Positions 15,978 through 29,452 of a stretch of DNA of 64,000 bases are shown in pieces. The stretch is from Methanobacterium sp. (GTDB lineage Archaea; Methanobacteriota; Methanobacteria; Methanobacteriales; Methanobacteriaceae), in contig NZ_JACRGA010000005.1 in assembly GCF_016217785.1 (NCBI RefSeq), positions 186,001 to 250,000 on the forward strand. Direction: 5' to 3'. The position numbers were made by a program, and so were the translations under genes. Each line of letters opens with the position of its first letter. Within the stretch, counting starts at the first letter, position 1. The notes under the pieces were generated by a model. That model worked only from the letters and a program-made list of their open reading frames with translations. It searched no databases and was not told the origin of the DNA.

Positions 15978-18900
15978 TTAAACAGTTCCATGGTATTCAT
16001 TAAGGGATTTAACTCCAATTTTCCCTTTTTCAACATTTTCAATGGCGTTTAAAGCTGCTCTTGCCCCTGCAAGTGTGGTAACGTAGGGTATTCCTAGTTC
16101 AACAGCCATTCTTCGAATGTAGTAACCATCATCTGCAGATTGTTTACCCGAGGGCGTGTTAATGATCATGGCCACTTCCTTGGTGGTGATGGCATCACGG
16201 ATATTAGGTGAGCCCTGACTGACCTTACGTATAATATTAATCTTCACCAGATCCTGAACTGCCAGAGCAGTTCCCCTGGTTGCAATAAGATTGAAACCAA
16301 GTTCCTCTGCCTTTTCTACAATATCCCTGATTTTATCCTTATCTGCATCACGCACACTTATGAAGATGGTGCCTTTTTGGGGAAGATCCATGCCCGCTGA
16401 AAGCTGTGCCTTATAGTAGGACACTCCGAAGTTTTCATCAATCCCCATACTTTCTCCGGTTGATTTCATTTCAGGTCCCAGGACAGAATCTGCTTCAGGA
16501 AGTTTTATGAATGGGAAAATAGATTCTTTAACAGCCACATGCTTTATTTTCACTTCATCACGCAGTCCAAAGTCTTTGAGTTTTTTACCCATCATTAGTT
16601 CGGCTGCGATTTTTGCCAGGGGCACACCTACTGCTTTACTCACGAAGGGAACGGTCCGGCTTGCCCTTGGGTTGGCTTCTAAGATGTAAACTTTAGGATC
16701 ATCTTCATCCATTTTAAATGCATACTGGATGTTCATGAGTCCCACCACGTCTAGTTCAAGTGCCAGTTTGGTGGTATAGTCCTTAATGGTTTTTAGAACA
16801 TCTTTAGGAATGCTTTGTGGGGGTATAACGCAGGCAGAGTCTCCGGAATGCACACCGGCTTCTTCGATGTGTTCCATTATTCCTCCGATGAAAACTTCTT
16901 CTCCATCTGAGAGGGCATCAACATCAATTTCAATGGCATCTTCCAGGAATTTATCCACCAGTATAGGATGTTCTGGTGATATGCGCACTGCTTCCTTCAT
17001 ATACTCCCTGAGCTCATCATCATCGTAGACTATCTGCATGGCTCGACCACCCAGAACATAGGAGGGTCGCACCAGTACAGGGAATCCAATTCGTTCTGCC
17101 ACTTTACGGGCATCTTCAAAGGAATGGGCAATACCATAATCAGCCTGGGGTATGTCTAGTTTATTCAAGACTTCGGTGAATCTTTCCCGGTCTTCAACTC
17201 GATCTATGCTTTCGTGTGGTGTTCCCAGTATGCGCACACCTTCCTGAGCCAGGGGAACTGCCAGGTTAATGGAGGTCTGGCCTCCGAACTGCACCACCAC
17301 TCCGTAGGGTTTTTCTTTATTGATTATGCTTAAAACATCTTCCAGGGTGAGTGGTTCGAAGTAGAGTTTGTTAGAGATATCATAATCAGTACTGACAGTT
17401 TCGGGGTTATTGTTAATGATAATAGTTTCAATACCAGTATCTTTAAGGGCCATTGCGGCGTGAACACAGCAATAATCAAATTCAATACCCTGACCGATCC
17501 TGATGGGTCCTGCACCAATTATTATAACCTTCTTCTCATTAGAAACAGCAACCTCATCTTCTTCCTCATAACAACCATAATAATAGGGAGTTTTGGCTTC
17601 AAACTCTGCTGCACAAGTGTCGACCATTTTATAAGAAGGGATTATTCCTTCTTTTTCCCGGGCCTTTCTGATGATATTTTCATCCAGGCCGGTGATCTGC
17701 GATATTTTACGGTCTGAAAAGCCCATTTTCTTGGTTTCACGCATTACAGCTGGTTGGAGAATTGTTTCGGAGTTTATATATTTTTCCCACTCTGCTATGT
17801 TTAGTATTTTGTGGAGGAAAAAGGGATCAATCTGGGTTATGTCCAGGATCTTCTCAACGGTCATCCCGGATTTTAATGCACTGTAAACCTGGAATAAACG
17901 TTCATCAGTGGCAATTCTAAGTTTTTCTTCATCAAATTCTACAGTATCAAACCCGAAGCTTCCTATATCCAGGCTGCGGATAGCTTTGTGCATTGACTCT
18001 TCTAAGGTGCGGCCAATGGCCATAACCTCACCGGTGGATTTCATTTGAATTCCTATCTCGCGGCTGATGCCCTTAAATTTATCAAATGGCCAGCGGGGTA
18101 TTTTAGTAATGATATAATCCAGGCTGGGCTCGAAGGATGCTGGTGTTTCCTTGGTGATGTCATTCTGAATTTCATCCAGGGTCATTCCCACTGCGATCTT
18201 GGATGAGATCTTGGCAATTGGATATCCGGTGGCCTTGGAAGCCAGGGCACTACTCCTGCTCACCCGGGGATTGACTTCAATGACCTTGTATTCTCCGGTG
18301 ATGGGGTGCACTGCAAACTGTATGTTACAACCACCCTGGATCTCCAGGGCACGTATGATTTTGATGGATGCATTCCTGAGTCGCTGGTTATCCACATCAG
18401 ATAGGGTCTGTGAGGGGGCCACCACAATACTTTCTCCAGTGTGGATGCCCATGGGGTCCAGGTTCTCCATGTTACAGACAATGATACATGTATCATTTTT
18501 GTCCCGCATAACTTCGTACTCAAATTCCTTCCAGCCCATCACGGACTGGTCAATGAGCACCTGATTTATGTAGCTCATATCCAGTCCTCTGGTGGCTACT
18601 TCTTCCAGTTCTTTCTGGTTGTGGGCTACTCCTCCTCCAGTTCCACCCAGGGTGAAGGCAGGTCTAACAATAACCGGGTATCCTATTTCCTCAACAGCTG
18701 CCAATGCTTCTTCTAAAGATGATACTGCTTTGGCTTGGGGAACTGGTTCATTGAGTTTTTTCATGAAGTGGTCAAAAAGATCCCGATCCTCTACATTTTT
18801 AATGGTCTGGACTGATGATCCAATTACTTTAATTCCTTCCAGGGCACCTATTTCCTCCAGTCCGGTGGCAACGTTTAAACCAGTCTGTCCTCCCATTGTG

Positions 18901-19163
18901 GGAAGCACAGCATCCGGTTTTTCCTTGGCAATGATTTTGGCCACAATTTCTGGAGTCAGTGGTTCCACGTAAACTGAATCAGCCATGTCCATATCAGTTT
19001 GGATGGTGGCTGGGTTGCTGTTCACGAGCACAGTTTCAATACCCTCTTCCTGGAGGGATTTACAGGCCTGAGAGCCCGAATAATCAAATTCAGCGGCCTG
19101 GCCAATTTGGATGGGGCCTGATCCGATGATTAGTACCTTGTTAATGTCTTTGTCCCGCGGCAT
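15978..19163 (-). CDS. carB: Carbamoyl-phosphate synthase large subunit
   Basis: 1061 residues, the full single-chain length. Two ATP-grasp halves each begin with a KVLIIGSGPIQIGQ / KVIIIGAGPIRIGQ dinucleotide-fold segment, and the C-terminal MGS-like regulatory domain follows (about residue 925 on). It makes carbamoyl phosphate for pyrimidines and arginine. It is intact, whereas some thermophilic archaea split this gene. A GAGGATTAG site precedes the ATG. carA lies upstream, separated by 136 bases that contain a 27-bp tandem duplication. Confidence 0.98.
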   Translation of the reverse strand: MPRDKDINKVLIIGSGPIQIGQAAEFDYSGSQACKSLQEEGIETVLVNSNPATIQTDMDMADSVYVEPLTPEIVAKIIAKEKPDAVLPTMGGQTGLNVATGLEEIGALEGIKVIGSSVQTIKNVEDRDLFDHFMKKLNEPVPQAKAVSSLEEALAAVEEIGYPVIVRPAFTLGGTGGGVAHNQKELEEVATRGLDMSYINQVLIDQSVMGWKEFEYEVMRDKNDTCIIVCNMENLDPMGIHTGESIVVAPSQTLSDVDNQRLRNASIKIIRALEIQGGCNIQFAVHPITGEYKVIEVNPRVSRSSALASKATGYPIAKISSKIAVGMTLDEIQNDITKETPASFEPSLDYIITKIPRWPFDKFKGISREIGIQMKSTGEVMAIGRTLEESMHKAIRSLDIGSFGFDTVEFDEEKLRIATDERLFQVYSALKSGMTVEKILDITQIDPFFLHKILNIAEWEKYINSETILQPAVMRETKKMGFSDRKISQITGLDENIIRKAREKEGIIPSYKMVDTCAAEFEAKTPYYYGCYEEEDEVAVSNEKKVIIIGAGPIRIGQGIEFDYCCVHAAMALKDTGIETIIINNNPETVSTDYDISNKLYFEPLTLEDVLSIINKEKPYGVVVQFGGQTSINLAVPLAQEGVRILGTPHESIDRVEDRERFTEVLNKLDIPQADYGIAHSFEDARKVAERIGFPVLVRPSYVLGGRAMQIVYDDDELREYMKEAVRISPEHPILVDKFLEDAIEIDVDALSDGEEVFIGGIMEHIEEAGVHSGDSACVIPPQSIPKDVLKTIKDYTTKLALELDVVGLMNIQYAFKMDEDDPKVYILEANPRASRTVPFVSKAVGVPLAKIAAELMMGKKLKDFGLRDEVKIKHVAVKESIFPFIKLPEADSVLGPEMKSTGESMGIDENFGVSYYKAQLSAGMDLPQKGTIFISVRDADKDKIRDIVEKAEELGFNLIATRGTALAVQDLVKINIIRKVSQGSPNIRDAITTKEVAMIINTPSGKQSADDGYYIRRMAVELGIPYVTTLAGARAALNAIENVEKGKIGVKSLNEYHGTV

Positions 19164-19215
19164 TTCTAATCCTCTTTGTCCTCTTCTATCCCTTTAGTTA
19201 AATTTAAAATATACT

Positions 19216-19270
19216 TATTTAATGCAATGATTTAATCCTAAGTATTTAATGCAATGATTAATCCTAAGTT
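19216..19270. repeat. 27-bp direct duplication between carA and carB
   Basis: TATTTAATGCAATGATTTAA begins at 19216 and recurs from 19243, the second copy with one base missing. It looks like a recent slippage duplication in the carA-carB spacer. Confidence 0.7.
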
Positions 19271-19299
19271 AAACACCGTAAAACTTAACAACATTTTAT

Positions 19300-20382
19300 T
19301 CAATAATTTTTAAGGTTTTCTACGAAGTTGTCGAAGTAGTAATCAGTGTCGTTTGGTCCGGGTCCTGCTTCTGGATGGTACTGTACACTGGATATTGGGA
19401 GTTCCTGGTGTTCAATACCCTCCACAGTACCATCGTTAAGGTTTATCTGGGTGACATTTATGGGTAGATCAGCACAGGCTTTATGATCAATGGTGAAACC
19501 ATGATTCTGGGATGTTATGGAAACTTTACCCGATTTAAGATCCTTAACTGGCTGATTTATTCCTCGGTGCCCGAATTTCATTTTGTAGATCTTGGCACCA
19601 AAGGCCATGGCAATTATCTGCTGACCCAGACAAATACCAAAAATGGGTAGCCTCTCTGAAAGTTTTTGCACGGTCTGGATGGTTTCATTCACCCTACTGG
19701 GATCCCCTGGTCCGCTTGAAACCAGGAGAGCCCCTGGTTCATAATCCATAATTTCCTGGGGTGAAGTATTGTAGGGAAGAAGAACAACACCAATCTCCCT
19801 TTTGAGGAGGGCGTTGATACTGTTATTCTTTATCCCACAGTCTAAGACCACTGCCCGGTCTTTATATTCTTCCCCCAATATTTTGGGTTGGGTCACTGAA
19901 ACTTTGTCTACCAGGTCAATGTATTCGATTCCGGGCTGATTTTGGGCCATGGCCAGAAGTTCCTCATCTTCAATCTCTTCTGTGGCCAGAGCACCATTAA
20001 GGGCCCCATATTTCCTGATCTTCAGGGTAAGTGAGCGGGTGTCGATTTTACTGATTCCAGGGATTTTATACTCTTCTAAAAATCCGGATAGGCTATTTTC
20101 AGAATGGCTGTGTGATGGATATGGATTTTCTTCTCTTACTACATATCCCTCAGCTTTTATTCCATTGGATTGGAACCACTCTTTGGATATGCCATAATTA
20201 CCCTGTAAAGGATATGTGGACATCAGGATCTGGCCCTTATAGGATGGATCAGTAAGGGACTCCACGTAACCAGTCATTCCAGTGGCAAAAACTACTTCTC
20301 CTGTTTTGATTGTCTGGTAACCGAATCCTTCTCCTTTAATTATTGTACCGTCCTCTAAAGCTAATTTGGCCTCTTCTCGCAT
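19300..20382 (-). CDS. carA: Carbamoyl-phosphate synthase small (glutaminase) subunit
   Basis: 360 residues. A CPSase small-chain N-terminal domain (residues 1-130) is followed by a class I glutamine amidotransferase with the nucleophile cysteine in PIFGICLGQQ and the HPE of VQYHPEAGPGP near residue 338. It releases ammonia from glutamine for CarB. GGTGATTGA precedes the ATG. It is the promoter-proximal gene of carAB. Confidence 0.98.
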   Translation of the reverse strand: MREEAKLALEDGTIIKGEGFGYQTIKTGEVVFATGMTGYVESLTDPSYKGQILMSTYPLQGNYGISKEWFQSNGIKAEGYVVREENPYPSHSHSENSLSGFLEEYKIPGISKIDTRSLTLKIRKYGALNGALATEEIEDEELLAMAQNQPGIEYIDLVDKVSVTQPKILGEEYKDRAVVLDCGIKNNSINALLKREIGVVLLPYNTSPQEIMDYEPGALLVSSGPGDPSRVNETIQTVQKLSERLPIFGICLGQQIIAMAFGAKIYKMKFGHRGINQPVKDLKSGKVSITSQNHGFTIDHKACADLPINVTQINLNDGTVEGIEHQELPISSVQYHPEAGPGPNDTDYYFDNFVENLKNY

Positions 20383-20778
20383 TCAATCACCATGTTATAT
20401 TACTTTTCTGGCACCAACTTTTTTTTTATCTTCTGGTTGGTTTTATAATGTTCTTGTTGTATTTATTTCAAATTTTAGCTAAAATGGGTAAGATTAAAGT
20501 TCAGGCTATTATATTCCTTTTTAAATGCATCTCAATTAAATTTAAATGCATCTTCAATTAATATACTCAGTTCTAGTATTTTATCATTATGAATTTTCAA
20601 TATCCCAATGGTTTCAGGGTTTAGATATGATTGGTTAATCTATGATATGTAACTAATTATTTATTCAAACTATCTATTTCCAGGATTATCTATTGATTCA
20701 TGGAAATTATTAATTAAAGGAAATTATTATTAAAAAGTTATTTTAAAAACTTGCCCCAATTCATGATGAATCTGATTT
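20383..20778. other. Gap between rimI and carA
   Basis: AT-rich, no convincing ORF. On the minus strand ACATTATAAAACC (near 20430-20442) could be the carA TATA box, and ACCAAC/GTTGGT arms downstream of it could form a weak hairpin in the carA leader. A short ATTAAATTTAAATGCATC-type repetition is seen near 20520-20560. Confidence 0.35.
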
Positions 20779-21267
20779 TTAGTCCTTGTAATGTGGTTGG
20801 GAACTTTTTTTAATTACTGATGAGTATTCCAAATCTTCCAGTAATCTTTCCATGACCACGGCATCTTCTCCATCTTCATAGTACTCAAATAAATGGGTTT
20901 TTTCAACAAAGCCTAACTTCTGATAGAATTTACGGGCTTTATGATTTCCTTTCCGTACTTCTAGGTGTATATTTTTCACATTATATTTTTTGAAGATTTC
21001 CAGTGCTGTTTCCACCAGCTGTGATCCAATCTTCTTTCTATAAAATTTTCGATCCACTGCCAGGGAAATGATATGACCCTCATCCTCAAATCTGATCCAA
21101 AATATAATATACCCCACCACAATATTATCTTCCTGGGCCACCAGAAAACCAGCCCCCAAATTATAAATATCCACCAAAACATTGGCAGGATAGGGGTCAT
21201 CAAAGGATGCTAATTCAATTTCCAGGACTCTTTTAAGGTCCTGACGTTTGAATTCTCTTATTATCAT
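20779..21267 (-). CDS. rimI: N-acetyltransferase, RimI type
   Basis: 162 residues from the ATG at 21267, which has GGAGAAATTT just before it; the ATG at 21279 overlaps that site and is less likely. It is a GNAT fold with the acetyl-CoA loop region DRKFYRKKIGSQLVE (about residues 83-97) and ARKFYQKLGFVEK near 122-134, typical of RimI/Ard1. Archaeal homologues acetylate protein N-termini. It is divergent from the UPF0146 gene, with only 26 bases between starts. Confidence 0.85.
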   Translation of the reverse strand: MIIREFKRQDLKRVLEIELASFDDPYPANVLVDIYNLGAGFLVAQEDNIVVGYIIFWIRFEDEGHIISLAVDRKFYRKKIGSQLVETALEIFKKYNVKNIHLEVRKGNHKARKFYQKLGFVEKTHLFEYYEDGEDAVVMERLLEDLEYSSVIKKSSQPHYKD

Positions 21268-21293
21268 AAATTTCTCCATTTACGAGTGATAAA

Positions 21294-21683
21294 ATGTGGA
21301 GCGACTTTACCGAATACATCATCAAATATTATTCCCAATCTCCCAGTATCGTGGAAGTGGCAGTGGGACACTTTCTGCAGGTTGGATGCAACTTGAAGGA
21401 TCATCTTAAGGTGGATATCATCATGACTGATATTAAACCTTACCATGATTGGATCATCCTAGATGATATTAGACAACCTGACTTAAAAATATATAAGGAT
21501 GCGGGACTTATTTATTCCATAAGACCCCCAGAAGAATTACACCCCTACCTGGAGAAAATTTCCAAAAAAACAGGGGCTGATTTAATAATAAAGCCCCTTT
21601 CAACGGATTCTATCCAAACTGGGGGAAAAATGGATTTAGTTAATTATAAAAAAGCAGTTTTCTATAAAAAATCTTTTAAATAG
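21294..21683 (+). CDS. UPF0146 family protein
   Basis: 129 residues. The pattern VEVAVGHFLQVGCNL...IIMTDIKP resembles a truncated Rossmann methyltransferase, and RPPEELHPYLEKISKKTGADLIIKPL is the conserved UPF0146 centre. The function is unknown. GAGTGATAAA precedes the ATG. The normal glycine-rich SAM loop is not evident, so enzymatic activity is doubtful. It is divergent from rimI. Confidence 0.85.
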   Translation: MWSDFTEYIIKYYSQSPSIVEVAVGHFLQVGCNLKDHLKVDIIMTDIKPYHDWIILDDIRQPDLKIYKDAGLIYSIRPPEELHPYLEKISKKTGADLIIKPLSTDSIQTGGKMDLVNYKKAVFYKKSFK

Positions 21684-21877
21684 GGGTTTATAAAAGGTGG
21701 AAACATGCATAAAAACATCCATAAATATAGTATTAATATTCAATTCAACATAGTATAATATTCAATTCAAACATTATTCTAAAATATCAGTTAAAATATA
21801 ATCATAAATATCATGGAGATCATATTAATTTTTTTATATTAAATATATTTAGTGCAAATTATTTAGGTGCATTTCCC

Positions 21878-24403
<2,526 letters not shown>

Positions 24404-24480
24404 GGCCCCTTTAGGGTAAATTGATCCATTTTTAGAAGTTTAACGGGTTAGAAGTTAAAAAACCAGGTTAAGGTTAAAAA

Positions 24481-25314
24481 ATGAATGTGTTGGTAATGGC
24501 AGGAACCAGTGATGCTGGGAAGATCATCTCTGATCTTTCAATGGCAGGAGGGGTCAATGTTCTGGCCACTGCTACCACACCTCATGGGGCGGGGCTGGCA
24601 AAAACTTCCGGGGCGAGTAAAGTTCTGGAAGGATTTTTTGATTCTGAAAAATTGGCAAATATCATACAGGAAAATGATATTGAACTTTTAATTGACGCCA
24701 CCCACCCCTTTGCATCAAACGCCACTCAAAACGCCATAAAAGCCTCAGATAGTGCTGATGTTGATTATATTCGTTTTGAAAGACCGGCCACTATAATTCC
24801 AGATAGCCAACTCGTACATCAGGTTAATTCTTTTGAAGATGCTGCAGTTGTTATCAGGGAGATACTTAATCAAAATAGTTTTTTAAAGGAGGAAAATCCT
24901 TCAAAGGATAAAGTTCCTTCAAAAGGTAAAGTTTTACACTTGGCAGGGGTTAACACCCTCCATCATCTTACGGAGGTGATTTCCCCTGATTTGATTGTGG
25001 TCAGGGTTCTTCCCACTGTTTATTCTGTAAAAAAGTCTCTAGAACTGGGCATTCCCCATAATAACATTGTGGCCATGGAGGGAACCTTCTCCCCCAGGTT
25101 CAATGGTATTCTCATGGAAGAATTCCAGATAAAAGTGGTTTTGACCAAGGAAAGTGGTGAGAGCGGGGGGACCATGTCCAAGATCCAGGCTGCGCTTGTT
25201 GAGGAGGTGCAAGTAGTTATTGTGATGCGTCCAGAAATCGATGAGTTGGAAGGTAAGGTAGTGTTTAATGAAGTTCAACTTCTGGTTAATGATGTCCTTT
25301 CCAGATGCAAATAG
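24481..25314 (+). CDS. cobK: Cobalt-precorrin-6A reductase
   Basis: 277 residues. The start VLVMAGTSDAGKII is the nucleotide-binding loop, and DATHPFASNATQNA (about residues 72-85) is the CobK/CbiJ hallmark; GTFSPRFNG and VLTKESGESGG lie further on. It reduces precorrin-6A with NAD(P)H in corrin ring synthesis for methyl-transfer corrinoids. A lysine/serine-rich insertion (about residues 137-154) looks like a low-complexity expansion. AAGGTTAAAAA precedes the ATG. Confidence 0.92.
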   Translation: MNVLVMAGTSDAGKIISDLSMAGGVNVLATATTPHGAGLAKTSGASKVLEGFFDSEKLANIIQENDIELLIDATHPFASNATQNAIKASDSADVDYIRFERPATIIPDSQLVHQVNSFEDAAVVIREILNQNSFLKEENPSKDKVPSKGKVLHLAGVNTLHHLTEVISPDLIVVRVLPTVYSVKKSLELGIPHNNIVAMEGTFSPRFNGILMEEFQIKVVLTKESGESGGTMSKIQAALVEEVQVVIVMRPEIDELEGKVVFNEVQLLVNDVLSRCK

Positions 25315-25817
25315 TAGACAATAGTATTGGGAGAAAAAATTACCCTTTTTTGGATAATTTGCTGGAATGGTTTAATGAAAAGTAGATAAGAATTAGAATG
25401 AATTAAAATAAGCCTCAGCTCGCCCATCAGTCATCACAGTTCAGAGCTCATAGGGTTCATCATCGGCTTAGATTATTTATTTAATATTTTATTTTTATTA
25501 GTTTTATATTCTTTCAATGAAAATTAATTAATATAAAGAAAATTATGGCAATTACTGCACTTTAATACATATTAATATTCTACGTCAATTATTTTTATTT
25601 TTAATTGTTTTATAGACAATTCATATCAGTACAAATTTTACCATCCATGGATTAAGAGAAGGTGAATCCTTTATCATTTTTGTTATGCTATTTGAAGTTA
25701 AATTATTCATGAGAAAGTAAAAAAAAAGATGAATTATTGTTTTTATTTATATTTTCAGCAAAAATTATGGTTTTCACAAAGAAAAATGGAGTACTAGGTA
25801 CCCCTACATTATTTTTT
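25315..25817. other. Gap holding a C/D box sRNA
   Basis: AT-rich DNA with one clearly different, GC-richer island at 25409-25470, annotated separately as a C/D box RNA. Outside it I see no ORF and no strong promoter. Confidence 0.5.
25409..25470 (-). ncRNA. C/D box sRNA (2'-O-methylation guide)
   Basis: Reading the minus strand: terminal stem TAAGCC, C box ATGATGA (25463-25457), 12-nt guide ACCCTATGAGCT, D' box CTGA (25444-25441), spacer ACT, C' box GTGATGA (25437-25431), 12-nt guide CTGATGGGCGAG, D box CTGA (25418-25415), closing stem GGCTTA. Both guides are exactly 12 nt, the standard archaeal spacing, and the stem is perfect. Such RNAs direct fibrillarin with L7Ae and Nop5. By the D+5 rule the modified bases would be the C in CUCGC-CCAUCAG and the C in AGCUC-AUAGGGU. 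Confidence 0.88.
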
Positions 25818-26159
25818 TTATCTGGTTAGATAAATGCTGGTTATCACATAATCTGAAGTTGTATTCATTGAGCTAACAGTTCTATCTCCTTTCATTATGG
25901 ATGCAGATAATTGATCAGAGCTTTCATCTTTTTTATCAACTCTAACTTTTACACTACCACTGATTCTGCCCAAATCGATTGTTTTATCACCTGTACCTTC
26001 TATTGTGCGAGTCCCACTCTCGTCAGTTATGGTACCATTCCAGCTACCAGTATAATTTACAACAACTTTAACTGGATCGAATGAAGTGCATCCAGATACA
26101 GCAACAAAAAAACAAACAAACACTATTAATAAACCAATTCCCATCTTGTTTGACATCAT
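25818..26159 (-). CDS. Small lipoprotein, unknown function
   Basis: 113 residues. A hydrophobic N-terminus (IGLLIVFVCFFVAVSGC) ends in a lipobox-like VSGC at about residue 24, so the mature protein would start at that cysteine and sit on the outer face of the membrane. The remainder is strand-rich (VVVNYTGSWNGTITDESG; DYVITSIYLTR). I do not recognise the family. It belongs to a small patch with a broken DUF5518 gene and another anchored protein. Confidence 0.6.
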   Translation of the reverse strand: MMSNKMGIGLLIVFVCFFVAVSGCTSFDPVKVVVNYTGSWNGTITDESGTRTIEGTGDKTIDLGRISGSVKVRVDKKDESSDQLSASIMKGDRTVSSMNTTSDYVITSIYLTR

Positions 26160-26294
26160 ACACCTCCCATCAAAGATAAAATCTATACAATAGTATGTTT
26201 TTGAATTTTTGGATTATTAAATGTATTATTGGGTAAGTTAAATGTGTCTGAATCTTACCTTTTGTCAATAGCACTTTTTGTTGGTATTGAAATA

Positions 26295-26622
26295 CTATTT
26301 CACTGTTGAATACATTGCAATCTTTGATTTGTTCAGTGTATTTCCCAGTAACTTATTGATATGATCTTTAAACTGGCCAATTGCAGTGTTGTTTGGTTTT
26401 GTGATAAGAAAACAAGCAGTGAGACGGATGTAAGTCCAGGTATGCTTGTTTGTTAGTCTTCCGTAGAAGATTCCATTATCATAACTCACTTCCACTAGAT
26501 AAACTGCAATAAATGAACCAATTATTGGCCCTAAGCCCCATTTTGGCATGTACAATCCATTAAATAAATTTATTACAAAGGCAACTGCAAATCCAAGTAA
26601 TTGCCTTCCAATTTAACTTCAT
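26295..26622 (-). pseudogene. Frameshifted DUF5518-like membrane protein
   Basis: GTGAGGTAG followed by ATG starts MKLNWKAI, then one extra base near 26598 throws the frame. The next frame continues LGFAVAFVINLFNGLYMPKW and GPIIGSFIAVYLVEVSYDNG, the DUF5518 pattern also seen in the two intact genes at 54660-55410. The tail after YGRLTN departs from the family; removing one A from the AAA near that point would restore a hydrophobic reading, so a second frameshift is possible. It is a decayed gene, or two sequencing errors. Confidence 0.6.
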
Positions 26623-26642
26623 TTCTACCTCACCTATAACCA

Positions 26643-27191
26643 TTAAATGGTTCTGATTATTGATTTTAATGTTTCATTGAATAATGCACTGGATGAGTTT
26701 ATACTATAATCTGTGCCATTTTTTGAAAAATAACCAAACCTTACAATATAAAATTTACCATCTTTTTGGAACATATAATATTGTTGTAAATTATTGATTG
26801 TTTTTGAATCATTAGTGGTATTAAAAACAATATGTTTTTCATATAAAACTTCTATGCCTTCAATAACAATTTTACCTGCTTCCATATTGTTATTTTGGAT
26901 TTCATGATCATCAATAGCAAAAGCAGCATAATACATATTGAAAAATGTAAAATAATATGTTGACATGTTAGTACTTTCTATATTTAAAATAAAAGTGCGG
27001 TTGTAATCATATGGTATGATTTTTTTATCTGGAGAGCTTATCTTTTCCCATCCAGTTGGTAATTGAACTGGAGAATTTTCCAAAGTATTTGAACTGGAAT
27101 CATAATCCAAATATACTAATAATCCAATCACACTTAAAACTGCTAATGCACAAACAAAGAAAACTATTCTTTCAGATCTCATATCACTCAT
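26643..27191 (-). CDS. Membrane-anchored exported protein, unknown
   Basis: About 182 residues from the ATG at 27191; a longer TTG-type reading to 27239 lacks support. One N-terminal membrane helix (IVFFVCALAVLSVIGLLVYL) is followed by an external domain starting LPTGWEKISSPDKK, with many NxT/S sequons and an end reading LFNETLKSIIRTI. The layout resembles small PsbP-like surface proteins of methanogens, but I cannot assign it. The neighbouring genes are also envelope proteins. Confidence 0.55.
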   Translation of the reverse strand: MSDMRSERIVFFVCALAVLSVIGLLVYLDYDSSSNTLENSPVQLPTGWEKISSPDKKIIPYDYNRTFILNIESTNMSTYYFTFFNMYYAAFAIDDHEIQNNNMEAGKIVIEGIEVLYEKHIVFNTTNDSKTINNLQQYYMFQKDGKFYIVRFGYFSKNGTDYSINSSSALFNETLKSIIRTI

Positions 27192-27410
27192 AAAATAATA
27201 AGATTTAGATATTAATAAATACCTACTATAATACTCCAAGATTAAATTTCATATTATCTGTTGTATTGATTAAGTAAATTGTCAAAATAACAAATAATTA
27301 TCAGAATATAAAAAATTAGCAACAATAATATTTTTAAAAAAGGATTTTATTTTCTAGACAAACCTTTAATAGAATTAAAACCGTTATGAATTAAACTAAA
27401 CTTAAATATA

Positions 27411-27444
27411 AGTTAAAAATAAAAAATAAGAGGATATTATCCTC
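27411..27444 (-). terminator. Hairpin plus T-run after pan
   Basis: On the minus strand GAGGATA-A-TATCCTC forms a perfect 7-bp stem 16 bases after the pan stop, followed by TTATTTTTTATTTTT. This is the best intrinsic-terminator-like structure in the window. Confidence 0.6.
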
Positions 27445-27459
27445 CAAATAACCTGGATT

Positions 27460-28711
<1,252 letters not shown>

Positions 28712-28797
28712 TTAGGTTGGTGAAAAATAATATCGGCTTATATTGATATTATTTATTGGGTTTATTGTCCTTAATAATATTTAAGTATTGAGGTGTT

Positions 28798-28810
28798 CTA
28801 AGTATATACC
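28798..28810 (+). promoter_or_regulatory. Putative TATA box of the MBF1 gene
   Basis: CTAAGTATATACC lies about 50 bases before the MBF1 ATG in the spacer shared with divergent pan. Confidence 0.4.
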
Positions 28811-28853
28811 AATTAAACCATAAAGATTACCAATTAAAACTAAAGGGATCATC

Positions 28854-29330
28854 ATGAGATGTGAGATATGCGGAAAAAAGGTTATTGGAAAGCCAGTTAG
28901 GACGAAAATCGAAAATTCAATTATGTTAACATGTAATGATTGTTCAAAATTCGGCAAAGTACAGAGAGAACCCCCAAAGCCCCAGCGTGGTCCTGGTAGC
29001 AGGGCCCCTGCAGGGAGAAGACGGTCATTTAGATCTCAGGAACCGACACATGAAGTTATTGAGGATTATCAGAAGATAATAAGGGAAGGACGGGAGAAGA
29101 AAGGTTGGTCCAGGGAAGATCTGGGTGAAAAGATATATGAGAAGGTTTCAGTGATACACCGTCTGGAATCCGGGAAAATGGTCCCTGATCTGAAGCTGGC
29201 ACGGAAACTGGAAAGAACCTTAAAGGTAACTCTCCTGGAAAAAACAGAACAGGCACAAATGGATGATTTGGGCGGCGCGCACATGCGAAAAGCCACCATT
29301 GGAGACATAGCCCGGATCAAAAAGGGATGA
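28854..29330 (+). CDS. Multiprotein bridging factor 1 homologue (aMBF1)
   Basis: 158 residues. An N-terminal zinc ribbon (CEIC at 3-6, CNDC near 27-30) is followed by a basic linker rich in P, R and G, then a Cro/C1-type helix-turn-helix (about residues 70-125: EDYQKIIREGREKKGWSRED ... SVIHRLESGKMVPDL). Archaeal MBF1 associates with ribosomes and is linked to transcription and translation. GGGATCATC precedes the ATG. It is divergent from pan, the usual arrangement in relatives being unknown to me. Confidence 0.92.
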   Translation: MRCEICGKKVIGKPVRTKIENSIMLTCNDCSKFGKVQREPPKPQRGPGSRAPAGRRRSFRSQEPTHEVIEDYQKIIREGREKKGWSREDLGEKIYEKVSVIHRLESGKMVPDLKLARKLERTLKVTLLEKTEQAQMDDLGGAHMRKATIGDIARIKKG

Positions 29331-29452
29331 TAAGTCCAGTTTATATCCCTTAAATACCCTTTTTTTAGTTAAAATAGTGCTATGCTAATTTTAGGAAGTA
29401 AATCCCATTAAAAAAAGTTTTTGTACTGACCCTAATAGTACAAAGATATTTT

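Noticed and set aside
20760..20785. ATGATGA followed by CTGA near the rimI 3' end
   Set aside because: The boxes are only two bases apart and there is no room for a guide; it is a chance match.
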